Shown here: positions 43,643 to 51,935 of the stretch, piece after piece | Position numbering within the stretch: position 1 is the first letter of the stretch | How the letters are laid out: each line of letters begins with the position of its first letter | Notes under the pieces: generated by a model | Databases searched by the model: none | What the model was told of the DNA's origin: nothing | The model's input: the letters and a program-made list of their open reading frames with translations, nothing else | Translations under genes and position numbers: made by a program | Assembly (NCBI RefSeq): GCF_030817315.1 | Contig: NZ_JAUSZF010000004.1 | Coordinates: 186,001-250,000 of the forward strand | Direction of reading: 5' to 3' | Length of the DNA: 64,000 bases | From: Sphingomonas faeni | Lineage (GTDB): Bacteria > Pseudomonadota > Alphaproteobacteria > Sphingomonadales > Sphingomonadaceae

Positions 43643-43935
43643 TCTGGCAATCCTTCCACGATGAGTATCTCGACTTCGGCCGCACCCGCACGGGCTTTTC
43701 GCGCCGCGGTGTATTCGGGCGATGCGTGACAGGCGAGCGCGGCGTCCATGCTCTCGAACTCGATGACGACGTTGCGCTGGCGGGGCTCCGGCCCCTCCAG
43801 CGCAACGGCTTGTCCGCCACGCGACAACAGCTTGCCGCCGTTGCCGATCAGTGCTGCTGGGCCCAACGCCATGTAGTCGGCATAAGCTTCGGCATCGGTC
43901 ACATCGACGCGGGCGATCCAGTAGGCTTTGGGCAT
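43639..43935 (-). CDS. DUF1330 family protein
   Basis: A 98-residue ferredoxin-like alpha/beta-barrel protein: MPKAYWIARVDVTDAEAYAD, GGKLLSRGGQAVALEGPEPR, VVIEFESMDAALACHASPEY. DUF1330 proteins often accompany degradation genes; function unknown, but dimeric fold-mates catalyse small isomerisations or monooxygenations. The ATG overlaps the stop of the luciferase-like gene by one base and its own stop overlaps the CMD start, so it is tightly coupled to both. Confidence 0.82.
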   Translation of the reverse strand: MPKAYWIARVDVTDAEAYADYMALGPAALIGNGGKLLSRGGQAVALEGPEPRQRNVVIEFESMDAALACHASPEYTAARKARAGAAEVEILIVEGLPE

Positions 43936-44972
43936 CAGGCGAACGCCGGCGCGACCTGATCGATGAACCGTCGGATCGAGTCGCGCTTCTCTTCGAACGA
44001 CATCGTGTTGTCGAGCCAGATGCTGTACTCGTCGACCCCCATGGCTTCGTAGGTCTTGAGCCGTGCGATGACCTCTTCTGGTGTACCGATCATGATGTTC
44101 CGACGGAGCTGTTCGGGCACGAAGTCCGGGAACCGTTCGGCGTCCAACGGCGCGATGTCGTGATGGAAGCCGTTGACCGGGGGCTTCCTGTTGCTCGCCC
44201 ATGCGCCGTAGTTGCGGAAGAACAGCGAGATTGCTTCTGCAGCGCGCTGACCGTCCTCGTCACTGGCCTGAACATGGGCGTGCTGAAGGATCATCAATTG
44301 GGGACGCGGTACGTCGGGGCTCGCAGCGCAGGCCTCGTCGAACTTGCGCGCCAAATCCTTCACTTCGTCGTCATTCTTGAACAGCGGTGTCGCCATCACG
44401 CTGCATCCGTTCGCCACCGCGAACTTATGCGACTCCGGATCGCGTGCGGCGATCCAGATGGGCGGCGTCGGCTTCTGGACGGGCTTTGGCACGCTGGTCG
44501 ACACCGGGAACTGCCAGATCTCGCCGTCATGGGCGTAGTCGCCTTCCCACAGCTTGCGGACCACCGGCACCATCTCGCGCAGATACTTGCCACCGTCGTT
44601 CGCCGAAACGCCGTTGAGCATGCGGTCGAACTCGAACTGGTAGGCGCCGCGTGCCAGGCCGATCTCCGCCCGGCCATTGCTGATCACATCGAGCATCGCC
44701 GCTTCGCCTGCCATGCGGATCGGATGCCAGAAAGGTGCGATGAAGGTACCTGCACCCAGCCGAATGTTCTTCGTCCGCTCGGCTACCGCGGCAAGCAGCG
44801 GGATCGGATTGGGGGAGATGGTATATTCCATCGAATGATGTTCGCCGATCCACACTTTGTGGAGGCCGCCTTCTTCCGCGAGATCGCACAGGGCGAGCAA
44901 TTCTTCGTAGAGCTGCCGATGCGAGATCGCCTCGTCGTAGCGTTCCATATGCAGGAAGAGCGAGAACTTCAT
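43935..44972 (-). CDS. LLM-class (luciferase-like) flavin-dependent monooxygenase
   Basis: A 345-residue TIM-barrel monooxygenase: MKFSLFLHMERYDEAI, LAEEGGLHKVWIGEHHSMEY, RTKNIRLGAGTFIAPFWHPI RMAGEAAMLDVISNGRAEIG, and PPIWIAARDPESHKFA. Members bind reduced FMN from a separate reductase and insert oxygen, often opening rings, as in RutA (uracil) and PyrA (pyridine). The matching reductase is at 41246. First gene of its operon, divergent from the permease; the palindrome TGGTATACCA lies in the shared promoter region. Likely the first catabolic step. Confidence 0.9.
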   Translation of the reverse strand: MKFSLFLHMERYDEAISHRQLYEELLALCDLAEEGGLHKVWIGEHHSMEYTISPNPIPLLAAVAERTKNIRLGAGTFIAPFWHPIRMAGEAAMLDVISNGRAEIGLARGAYQFEFDRMLNGVSANDGGKYLREMVPVVRKLWEGDYAHDGEIWQFPVSTSVPKPVQKPTPPIWIAARDPESHKFAVANGCSVMATPLFKNDDEVKDLARKFDEACAASPDVPRPQLMILQHAHVQASDEDGQRAAEAISLFFRNYGAWASNRKPPVNGFHHDIAPLDAERFPDFVPEQLRRNIMIGTPEEVIARLKTYEAMGVDEYSIWLDNTMSFEEKRDSIRRFIDQVAPAFA

Positions 44973-45054
44973 CCGTCGATCCTTTCCTCAAGGGCCTCTT
45001 CGAGAGCCCGATATTTTTGTCTTGCGTCCAGCCTTAGCAGGACATACCGTCCTA

Positions 45055-45064
45055 TGGTATACCA
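45055..45064. promoter_or_regulatory. Putative GntR operator TGGTATACCA, copy 2
   Basis: An identical palindrome to 38284-38293, placed 25 bases before the permease ATG and about 80 bases from the start of the divergent monooxygenase operon. One bound repressor here could silence both directions. Confidence 0.75.
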
Positions 45065-45089
45065 AGAATCATAAGAGGACTTGCTGACC

Positions 45090-46499
45090 ATGGCAACCCC
45101 AGGAGAGGCGCCAACCGCCATCGAGGCCAACAGCATCGGCTTCGTCCCGCTGGCCGAGAGGCATGGCCGCGTGCGTGATCTGTTCACGCTGTGGTTCACG
45201 ACGAACATTGCACCGCTGCCGGTCGTGACCGGCGCCATGGCCATCCAGGTTTTTGGCTTGTCGCTGGGCTGGAGCATTTCAGCAATCATCCTTGGACATC
45301 TGGTCGGCGCGTTGGTGCTGGCCGCCTGTTCGGCACAGGGCCCTCAGATGGGCTTGGCGCAGATGATCCAGAGCCGCGGTCAGTTCGGACGCTATGGTGC
45401 CCTGCTGGTCGTGACGTTTGCGACCCTATTGTATGTCGGCTTCTTCACCTCAAATATCGTGCTGGCGGCGAAATCGGTTCATGCGCTTGTGCCCGGGATC
45501 GGACTGCCGGTCGGAGCAATACTCTGTGCCGCCGCAGCGGCCGGCATCGGTATTCTTGGCTACAACGTCATTCACCTGCTCAACCGCGTCGGCATGTGGT
45601 TCATGGGTCTCGGCCTTCTGTATGCTGCCTTCAGGCTTGCCGATGGTCTTTCGTCAGAGATCGTGTGGCGGGGAGGCTTCACGATGGTGGGCTGGTTCGC
45701 GATGTTCTCGCTCGGCGCCGTTTGGCACATCTCCTACGCCTGCTACACATCGGACTATTCGCGGTACCTGCCACCTAGCGTTGGTATCCGCGGCCCCTTT
45801 CTAGCGAGCTTCGCCGGCGCCGCGCTCGGCGCCGCGGCGTCGTTCATCCTCGGTGCGATGGCCGTGGCGGGTGCCCCCGTCGGTGCCGACCCGATGACCC
45901 AGGTGAGCGGTGCCGTCGGCGCGCTCGCACCGATCCTGATGCTCCTCTTCATCTTCAACATCGTCAGCCACAACGCGCTGAACATCTACGGTGCCGTCCT
46001 GTCGCTCATCACGATGGCGCAGACGTTCGTGGCGTCGTGGATGCCAGGGCGAAAGGCACGCATCGTCTTGTCGGTACTGGTTCTCGGAGCCTGCCTCGTC
46101 GTCGCGACGACGTCGGCGGACACGTTCGTGCCCCGCTTCATCGGCTTCGTCATCGGCCTGATGGTCGTGCTGGCGCCTTGGGCGACGATCAACATCATCG
46201 ACTTCTACGTCGTTCGAAAGGGCAAGTACGACATCGCCTCGTTCTTCGAGGCCGATGGCGGCATCTATGGGCGGCTGAACCTGAAGGCGGCGATTGCCTA
46301 TCTGGCCGGCATCGCGGTGCAGCTGCCTTTCCTGACCTCCAGCCTGTACACGGGTCCCTTCGCCTCTGCGATCGGCGGCTTGGACATCGGTTGGCTCGTC
46401 GCGCCGATCGTCACCGGCGGGCTCTATCTGGGTCTTGGTGCCGGCAAGACGCAACGTCCCATCAACACCGCGGCGCATGCCGAAGTCGCCATACGATGA
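45090..46499 (+). CDS. NCS1 family permease (cytosine/purine/allantoin type)
   Basis: A 469-residue inner-membrane transporter with about 12 spans. Features: LFTLWFTTNIAPLPVVTGAM in the first span, as in CodB and Mhp1, GLSLGWSISAIILGHLVGAL, and SQGQ-like MIQSRGQFGRYGALL. NCS1 carriers import nucleobases, hydantoins, allantoin or related N-heterocycles with Na+ or H+. The start at ATG 45090 is preceded by AGAGGA; a TTG at 45081 is an alternative. The gene ends by overlapping the ribB-like start (ATGA). It is the best pointer to the chemical class of the substrate of this cluster. Confidence 0.9.
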   Translation: MATPGEAPTAIEANSIGFVPLAERHGRVRDLFTLWFTTNIAPLPVVTGAMAIQVFGLSLGWSISAIILGHLVGALVLAACSAQGPQMGLAQMIQSRGQFGRYGALLVVTFATLLYVGFFTSNIVLAAKSVHALVPGIGLPVGAILCAAAAAGIGILGYNVIHLLNRVGMWFMGLGLLYAAFRLADGLSSEIVWRGGFTMVGWFAMFSLGAVWHISYACYTSDYSRYLPPSVGIRGPFLASFAGAALGAAASFILGAMAVAGAPVGADPMTQVSGAVGALAPILMLLFIFNIVSHNALNIYGAVLSLITMAQTFVASWMPGRKARIVLSVLVLGACLVVATTSADTFVPRFIGFVIGLMVVLAPWATINIIDFYVVRKGKYDIASFFEADGGIYGRLNLKAAIAYLAGIAVQLPFLTSSLYTGPFASAIGGLDIGWLVAPIVTGGLYLGLGAGKTQRPINTAAHAEVAIR

Positions 46500-47692
46500 C
46501 GTCGATCACCACCGCCATTGGCATTGATAGTTCCAGCAGGATGGAAATCATGGTTCCCGATACGATGATCCGCGCACGTCCGAACTTCCTGTCTTCGCCC
46601 GAGGAGATCATTGAGGAGGCACGCAACGGCCGCATGTTCATTCTCGTCGATGACGAAGATCGCGAGAACGAAGGCGACCTCGTCATTCCAGCGCAAATGG
46701 CGACGCCGGAAAAGATCAACTTTATGGCAACTTACGGCCGTGGACTGATCTGCCTGGCCATGACGAACGACCGGGTCGATCAGCTTGGCCTCAAGCCGAT
46801 GGCGCAAAAGAACGGCACGCGTCACGAAACGGCCTTCACGGCCTCGGTAGAAGCCCGTGTCGGGGTCACCACGGGCATATCTGCCAATGACCGGGCACGC
46901 ACGATCGCGGTGGCGATCGACTCTGCCAACGGTCCGAGCGAAATCGTCACGCCAGGTCATGTCTTTCCGCTGATCGCACGCGACGGTGGGGTTTTGGTCC
47001 GCGCTGGCCACACCGAGGCCGCGGTCGACGTCTCCAGATTGGCTGGGCTCAACCCTTCCGGCGTCATCTGCGAGATCATGAACGACGATGGCACGATGGC
47101 TCGCCTGAGCGACCTGATCGGTTTCTCCCAGCTTCATAACCTCAAGGTCGGCACGATCCGCGACCTGATCGCCTATCGCCGTCGTTACGACCATCTGGTC
47201 GAGAAATGCACCGAGGTGACGTTCAACAGCCGGTGGGGCGGAGAATGGCGGGCGATCACCTATCGCAACCGTGCGACCGGTACCGAACAGATCGCACTGG
47301 TGAAGGGCGTGCTCGATCCCGAACAGCCGACACTGGTTCGGATGCATGCGATATCGGCGCTTACCGACATCTTTGCGGGCGATGGCCAAGGCATGGATGT
47401 GCTCGAGCGCTCGATGCGGATGATCGCAGAAGAGGGGGCGGGCGTCGTGATCGCGATCAACCGGCAGCGTGACGATCGTTTCTCGATGGCGCTGAAAGCA
47501 CGAGCAGGCACCTTGTCGCCATCGGACATGGAGGAACTTCGTGATTACGGGGTGGGCGCGATGATCCTGACGGAACTCGGAGTCGAACGAATGATCTTGC
47601 TGACGAACACGCACCGCACGCTGGTCGCGCTGTCCGGCTACGGATTGTCGGTAGTCGGCGAACGCAGTCTGGTCGCAGCGCCAGCCGCCTAG
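46496..47692 (+). CDS. ribB: 3,4-dihydroxy-2-butanone 4-phosphate synthase with degenerate RibA domain (RibBX-like)
   Basis: A 398-residue protein. The N-terminal half is a complete RibB: FILVDDEDRENEGDLVIPAQ, then GHVFPLIARDGGVLVRAGHT and EAAVDVSRLAGLNPSGVICE. It makes the four-carbon unit for riboflavin. The C-terminal half is GTP cyclohydrolase II-like (LVRMHAISALTDIFAGDGQG) but lacks the three zinc-binding cysteines of RibA, so that activity is not expected. The ATG overlaps the permease stop. Its presence within a catabolic operon suggests a dedicated boost of FMN for the monooxygenase-reductase pair. Confidence 0.88.
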   Translation: MTSITTAIGIDSSSRMEIMVPDTMIRARPNFLSSPEEIIEEARNGRMFILVDDEDRENEGDLVIPAQMATPEKINFMATYGRGLICLAMTNDRVDQLGLKPMAQKNGTRHETAFTASVEARVGVTTGISANDRARTIAVAIDSANGPSEIVTPGHVFPLIARDGGVLVRAGHTEAAVDVSRLAGLNPSGVICEIMNDDGTMARLSDLIGFSQLHNLKVGTIRDLIAYRRRYDHLVEKCTEVTFNSRWGGEWRAITYRNRATGTEQIALVKGVLDPEQPTLVRMHAISALTDIFAGDGQGMDVLERSMRMIAEEGAGVVIAINRQRDDRFSMALKARAGTLSPSDMEELRDYGVGAMILTELGVERMILLTNTHRTLVALSGYGLSVVGERSLVAAPAA

Positions 47693-47755
47693 CGACCCTG
47701 CACAACTAATATCCAAACAAAGCAACGCGGAGGCTACTTTCGCGAAGGAGAGCGC

Positions 47756-49054
47756 ATGCCTTTGACACCACCGGTTCCGGTCGTCATCGAACAACAGTGC
47801 GTGCCCGGTGCCGCCTGTCCGAATGGGGCAGCATCGCCCACCGGCAATGCCGATGCGGGAGGAGAGGTAACCCTTCCAGATACCCCTGCTACGAAGCCGG
47901 ACGTGGCACCGCCGGCATCGCCGAGGAAGGGACTAAAGGTAGGGGCCACGTTACGGGGGCGGTATGATCTTCGCTTTAACGACGTGTCCGGAAGCGGCGC
48001 GGACCGCACGTCGAGCCACCTCTCCTTCGATACCCTTGCACTGACGGCGGACTATACGTCCGACCGGTTCTTTGGCGCGGCGCAGTACAGATTCTACGGT
48101 GGCAACTTCATCTACGGAAAATCGGCCGGCTACCGGGAATACCCGGGGGAGGTGCGTTTCCTGATGTACGCCTATGGCGGGGCCAAGCTCACCGAGTCCG
48201 ACAGCGTTACCGCAGGTATTCAAGCGGTTCCTTTCGACGATCGATACTGGGGATCGTCCATCCTCGACGACCTCGCGTTCGTTTACGGTTTTGAAGAGAC
48301 CTACAATCTCGGCGTCAAGTTCCGTCACGAGACGCCGCGGTATCGTGTAGAGGTCGGGTTCTTCCCTTCCAGCGGGCCTGCCGGTGGCGGCATCAGTTCG
48401 GACTCGTCCCGCTACTCCACGAACATTTCCAAAGCTGACAGCTACGTGCCGGACGGTTCGCGTAACGACGAACGCAATATGCTCATCGGGAACGTCAGCT
48501 ACACGCTTGCGGCAACAGAGACCGTAAAGCTCAGCGCCACCATTTCTGGATGGCTATCGACAATCCATAACTTTGATACGCATGCCGACGGCAGCAAGCG
48601 CATCTTCGCGGCAAGCCTTACCGGTAGTAAAGGGCCTTGGCATGCAAAGACACTCGTAGCGAGGCAGGACATTGATCCGCGGAATCCGGGTCGTAATGAC
48701 ATGATCACTGTCGGAGGCTTCGACGCCTCCTATAACATCGCGACGAAAGGGACATATGTATTTGGCGAGTTGGGTCGATCCATCGACACCGGAAGCTTGC
48801 CGTTCGATGTTACGCCCTACGTCAACTACGGTCGCTTTTTCAAAGATGCAGACGGCTTCAAGGATAGCGAACGGCTCGATATCGGGGCGGTCTGGTCGTC
48901 CAAGAAGTCTCAGCGCATCAAGGTCTATTCTGAATTTCTGATTGGCCGAAATGACCCTTACGTTGGGGCGGGTCAGTTCATATCCGGCGCGGCTCAGGGT
49001 GGCGACGGTCGTCTGAAGAAATCGATATTGGTGATTTTCGGATACTCGATCTAG
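47756..49054 (+). CDS. Outer-membrane beta-barrel (porin-like) protein
   Basis: A 432-residue barrel. Alternating strands such as GATLRGRYDLRFNDVSG, DRFFGAAQYRFYGGNFIYGK and YRVEVGFFPSSGP fill residues 60-432, and the chain ends SILVIFGYSI. A strong GAAGGAGAG site precedes the ATG, but no export signal is visible: the N-terminus is MPLTPPVPVVIEQQCVPGAA followed by a Pro/Ala linker. Either the start is elsewhere and damaged, or export is unusual. It follows ribB by 63 bases and probably passes the cluster's substrate through the outer membrane. Confidence 0.75.
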   Translation: MPLTPPVPVVIEQQCVPGAACPNGAASPTGNADAGGEVTLPDTPATKPDVAPPASPRKGLKVGATLRGRYDLRFNDVSGSGADRTSSHLSFDTLALTADYTSDRFFGAAQYRFYGGNFIYGKSAGYREYPGEVRFLMYAYGGAKLTESDSVTAGIQAVPFDDRYWGSSILDDLAFVYGFEETYNLGVKFRHETPRYRVEVGFFPSSGPAGGGISSDSSRYSTNISKADSYVPDGSRNDERNMLIGNVSYTLAATETVKLSATISGWLSTIHNFDTHADGSKRIFAASLTGSKGPWHAKTLVARQDIDPRNPGRNDMITVGGFDASYNIATKGTYVFGELGRSIDTGSLPFDVTPYVNYGRFFKDADGFKDSERLDIGAVWSSKKSQRIKVYSEFLIGRNDPYVGAGQFISGAAQGGDGRLKKSILVIFGYSI

Positions 49055-49118
49055 CTCGGGTTGTCCCCGCCGCGCTTGTGGCGTCCATTTTGGACGGTTC
49101 TCCTACGCGTTCAAGGAA

Positions 49119-49179
49119 GATGAACGGGCGTCCAGTTTTGGGCAGCTCATCTTGAGCATTGAACGTCTGCTTATGGGTC
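49119..49179 (+). repeat. Dispersed intergenic repeat, copy 5
   Basis: Same family as 26370-26432: GATGAACGGGCGTCCAGTTT at the left and GAACGTCTGCTTATGGGTC at the right. The surrounding 49055-49327 holds no other supported feature. Confidence 0.55.
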
Positions 49180-49327
49180 ATTCGGCTATCGGTCTTCTAA
49201 AGGTACACCACGATCAGACTCATCAGGAACGGTAACGCGAACGCTCGCCGGCAGGTGTCAGGTATCGTCCGCTGGTTCGCAACCGAGCGATTTGTTGGAT
49301 CGTTTGGGTTTGTGAAGGAGAGCAACG

Positions 49328-49513
49328 ATGATGACCGCCCCGCAGGCCGAAGAGCCCGGTTTTGAAGCCGACGTCAACGAACTACCGGACGACAACAACG
49401 GGAAAGAAGATACCCTTGAGGATAAACCAGTCGCCGACGAACAAAATTCAAACGATCTCGAGGAAGCGCAAAAGGAAGGAGCAGAGGAGCGAGAAGAGGG
49501 CGGCTTATACTGA
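49328..49513 (+). CDS. Small acidic hypothetical protein
   Basis: A 61-residue protein with a good GAAGGAG site. It is almost entirely acidic and polar: FEADVNELPDDNNGKEDTLE and LEEAQKEGAEEREEGGLY. It is probably disordered. The frameshifted gene at 422-536 is a relative with the same C-terminal pattern. Small proteins like this are frequent in sphingomonads; function unknown. Confidence 0.65.
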   Translation: MMTAPQAEEPGFEADVNELPDDNNGKEDTLEDKPVADEQNSNDLEEAQKEGAEEREEGGLY

Positions 49514-49595
49514 AATAGGCATGGAGACGACGTTGACCCGGAGCGTAACCCGCTCCGGACCAGTGAACCATTTAAATAGTAAACGTGCTTCGATG

Positions 49596-49886
49596 CTAAA
49601 GCGCTACATCTGAAGTCGTCAGCAAGATCGGTGGCTCACCACCTAAACGTTTCACAAATTCGCGCTGGGCAATGCGGTGCACGTCGCTCTCGAACTCGAT
49701 GAAGACCTCGGTCGCGGTTTCCGGATCAATTCCTTCTAGCTCCGGGTTCAGCATCTCGGCCAACGCTTCGCTGGTGATCAAAAACTCGACGGGACCAAAG
49801 TCGGTCGTGCCGGTGAAGCCGATGCTATCACGCTCCGCCACCCAATATCCGTCACCGCGCTCGAACCGAACGCTGGATTTTACCAT
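49596..49886 (-). CDS. Small hypothetical protein (DUF1488-like)
   Basis: A 96-residue protein: VRFERGDGYWVAERDSIGFT, then FGPVEFLITSEALAEMLNPE and HRIAQREFVKRLGGEPPILL. The shape, a strand pair followed by a helix after V-x-F-L-I-T/S-x-E-A-L, resembles DUF1488, but the match is loose. It forms a short minus-strand run with the next hypothetical gene, 13 bases upstream. Function unknown. Confidence 0.6.
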   Translation of the reverse strand: MVKSSVRFERGDGYWVAERDSIGFTGTTDFGPVEFLITSEALAEMLNPELEGIDPETATEVFIEFESDVHRIAQREFVKRLGGEPPILLTTSDVAL

Positions 49887-49899
49887 AGTAGTTACTCCT

Positions 49900-50178
49900 C
49901 TACGGTTGGAGTGGCGGCAAATGCTCGGCTAGGGCTGCGATAGCTTCGCCAGTGAACGTCGTACTGGAAACCCCTTCGATCTGAACGGCATGATCCGTGG
50001 TCAAGGTTGCCGCTTCTTTATGTTCAGGGTCCAGCCTGACCCAATCCCGCACGACTCGCTCGAGGTCCGTCACTTCGGCGATATCGGTGTCACCGCGGGG
50101 CACGTTTTCCAACGACGCGCTCATGCGCCAGTTGATGTCCGGGGTCTTGGCGCTTTCGCCCCATGTCGCTTCTGTCAT
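49900..50178 (-). CDS. Small hypothetical protein
   Basis: A 92-residue protein with an AAAGGTGA site upstream of its ATG. It reads MTEATWGESAKTPDINWRMS with VTDLERVVRDWVRLDPEHKE and TGEAIAALAEHLPPLQP. No family recognised. Probably co-transcribed with the gene at 49596-49886. Confidence 0.6.
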   Translation of the reverse strand: MTEATWGESAKTPDINWRMSASLENVPRGDTDIAEVTDLERVVRDWVRLDPEHKEAATLTTDHAVQIEGVSSTTFTGEAIAALAEHLPPLQP

Positions 50179-50205
50179 TGTCAGTCACCTTTCGGGGTTC
50201 AACGG

Positions 50206-50877
50206 CTAGAATAGCACAGACGATCGGGCATCCTCCGCGTCCGCCGATGACATGCCCTCAACGCGCATCAACTGCGATGGGTAGGGCGCGACCAAGTCCT
50301 TCAGTTCGTCCCAGGGCGCTGTCAGCCAACGATCGTAATCATCGTCGTGCAGGATGACCGGCATGGCCTTGGGGTGGATGGGCGCCACGATCGCGTTCGG
50401 CTCGGTCGTCAGGAAACCATAGGCATTGCCTCGCTCGGTCGGACGCCAGATGCCTGCAAACGCAAAGATTGGACGGCTGGGCACGTCAAACCAGTGCAAG
50501 GGCTTCTTGCCGTCTTCGCCCGGCGCTAAACCGTATTCCGAAAAGGCGGTGACCGGGACGAGACAGCGTCGCGCCGGTGTCGTCAGCATCGATCGCCAGA
50601 AGCTGGAGTTCAGGTTCCGCACGTTCGTCACGTACTTGGTAAGTTTGACCGAGGGGTCGCGCACACTCGGCACCTGCGTCGGCACGCCCCATTCCATCCG
50701 CTCAAGCTTTCGCTCCGCGCCGTCCTGCACGATCACCTTGCCGTAGAACGGGGTCTTCTTGCCGGTCGGGAAGATGTCACCAACGGGGTATTCCTCGTCC
50801 TTTTCATACGGAGGTCGGATACCGAAGGTGACGGCAAGGTCGACCTCTTTTGCGGTCATACGATACCGGTTGCACAC
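50206..50877 (-). CDS. SOS response-associated peptidase (SRAP, YedK/HMCES-like)
   Basis: A 223-residue SRAP protein that forms a covalent thiazolidine link with abasic sites in single-stranded DNA. Catalytic Cys2 (MCNRYRM) is exposed after Met removal; N85 (TNVRNLNSSFW), E114 (AFSEYGL) and H168 (IHPKAMPVIL) complete the site. Length is normal. It fits with the DNA damage genes downstream (imuABC, LigD, exonuclease III). No LexA box was seen upstream. Confidence 0.93.
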   Translation of the reverse strand: MCNRYRMTAKEVDLAVTFGIRPPYEKDEEYPVGDIFPTGKKTPFYGKVIVQDGAERKLERMEWGVPTQVPSVRDPSVKLTKYVTNVRNLNSSFWRSMLTTPARRCLVPVTAFSEYGLAPGEDGKKPLHWFDVPSRPIFAFAGIWRPTERGNAYGFLTTEPNAIVAPIHPKAMPVILHDDDYDRWLTAPWDELKDLVAPYPSQLMRVEGMSSADAEDARSSVLF

Positions 50878-50929
50878 GAGCCTGTTCCTAGGGTTGGCGC
50901 CGACGAGACCGCTCGCCGGCGCACACGTC

Positions 50930-51199
50930 TTACATCTTGTCCTTCAGCCCTTTGGCGGCTGTGAACGCAACCTTCTTGGAAGCCGCAATGGTGATCGCCT
51001 CACCGGTGCCGGGGTTACGGCCTTCGCGCTCCGGGCGGTCCTTGACGGTGAACTTGCCGAACCCTGGAATCGAAACCTCGTCGCCCTTCACGGCTGCGGC
51101 CGCAATCTGGTCGAATACGGCGGTGATCGCCTTCTTTGCATCGGCTTCGTTCGAACCGGTCGCTTCGGCGACGCCCTTGGCCAAGTCACTTATGTTCAT
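50930..51199 (-). CDS. HU family DNA-binding protein
   Basis: An 89-residue histone-like protein: MNISDLAKGVAEATGSNEAD, VFDQIAAAAVKGDEVSIPGF GKFTVKDRPEREGRNPGTGE and AASKKVAFTAAKGLKDKM. The arm motif GRNPxTGE with the usual Pro intercalator is intact. The start at 51199 matches the family; a longer frame to 51259 does not. It is a nucleoid-bending protein and probably one of several copies in the genome. Confidence 0.93.
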   Translation of the reverse strand: MNISDLAKGVAEATGSNEADAKKAITAVFDQIAAAAVKGDEVSIPGFGKFTVKDRPEREGRNPGTGEAITIAASKKVAFTAAKGLKDKM

Positions 51200-51240
51200 G
51201 CTATTCGTACTCCGTTGGAAACACCGGCGGGACCTTAGCC

Positions 51241-51417
51241 ATGGCGAACGACGAGACAAAGACCGTACTGGACGACGCCAGCGTTGCGGCGGTTCGCCTC
51301 ATGCTGAACAAGCTTGCCGATCACGATGTCGCCGAAGCTTACGAGGCGACTGGAGGGCAGGGGCCGATCTCCGATCTCGCGGCCGAGGCGATGCGGGCCC
51401 GCAACATCGATCTCTAG
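51241..51417 (+). CDS. Small hypothetical protein
   Basis: A 58-residue protein starting at ATG 51241: MANDETKTVLDDASVAAVRL MLNKLADHDVAEAYEA, ending RARNIDL. Helical and acidic, not recognised. Divergent from HU. Its end overlaps that of the HNH gene by a few bases (convergent). Confidence 0.5.
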   Translation: MANDETKTVLDDASVAAVRLMLNKLADHDVAEAYEATGGQGPISDLAAEAMRARNIDL

Positions 51418-51878
51418 CGGTTAGCGATGCGTTCGCGCGTGACGCGAGGATCCTCGTAGAGATCGCGGATCGCGCGGTGCCGAAAGACATTCCACCAGCG
51501 CTGCCAGCGATGCTCGGCTGCATCGTGGATCATGTGGCAGCGCTGACACAGCGCCTTGAGGTTTGAAGACGCGCTGTTGCCAGGATCATGATCGAGGTGC
51601 GCACAGGCCAGGACGACATAGGTCACCCGAACCGACGCCAGCGCGAACCCGGCTTTCATCGAAATACGTTTGCCGCGGTCCGACCGCCAGCAGCGGACAT
51701 CGGCATCCCACCAGCGGCCATCGCCTAGATGGACCACCCGGCGCAGATGCGGCCGGCTGCATCCTTCACACTTGGCGCCGGCGCGATCAAACCGGACCGT
51801 CTGGGACAGCTGCCGCCAGTCGATCGGGTAGAGCCAGCGGTTCTCGGGGCGGATCGGCATGACGATTCTATGAGTCAC
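51414..51878 (-). CDS. HNH endonuclease-like protein
   Basis: A protein of about 148-154 residues. It has a zinc pair KCEGCSRP, then a ββα-metal-type core CAHLDHDPGNSASSNLKALC QRCHMIHD with the HNH triad pattern and CxxCH. A helix with WQRWWNVFRHRAIRDLY follows. Starts at 51878 or 51860 (MPIRPENRW) are both possible. Small HNH proteins of this type are common hypothetical nucleases in sphingomonads; target unknown. Confidence 0.78.
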   Translation of the reverse strand: MTHRIVMPIRPENRWLYPIDWRQLSQTVRFDRAGAKCEGCSRPHLRRVVHLGDGRWWDADVRCWRSDRGKRISMKAGFALASVRVTYVVLACAHLDHDPGNSASSNLKALCQRCHMIHDAAEHRWQRWWNVFRHRAIRDLYEDPRVTRERIANR

Positions 51879-51935
51879 CGAACTGCCAAACGAAAGCGAA
51901 TAATTCGTCGTTTGTTGCCGCTTCGTATTTTTTTC

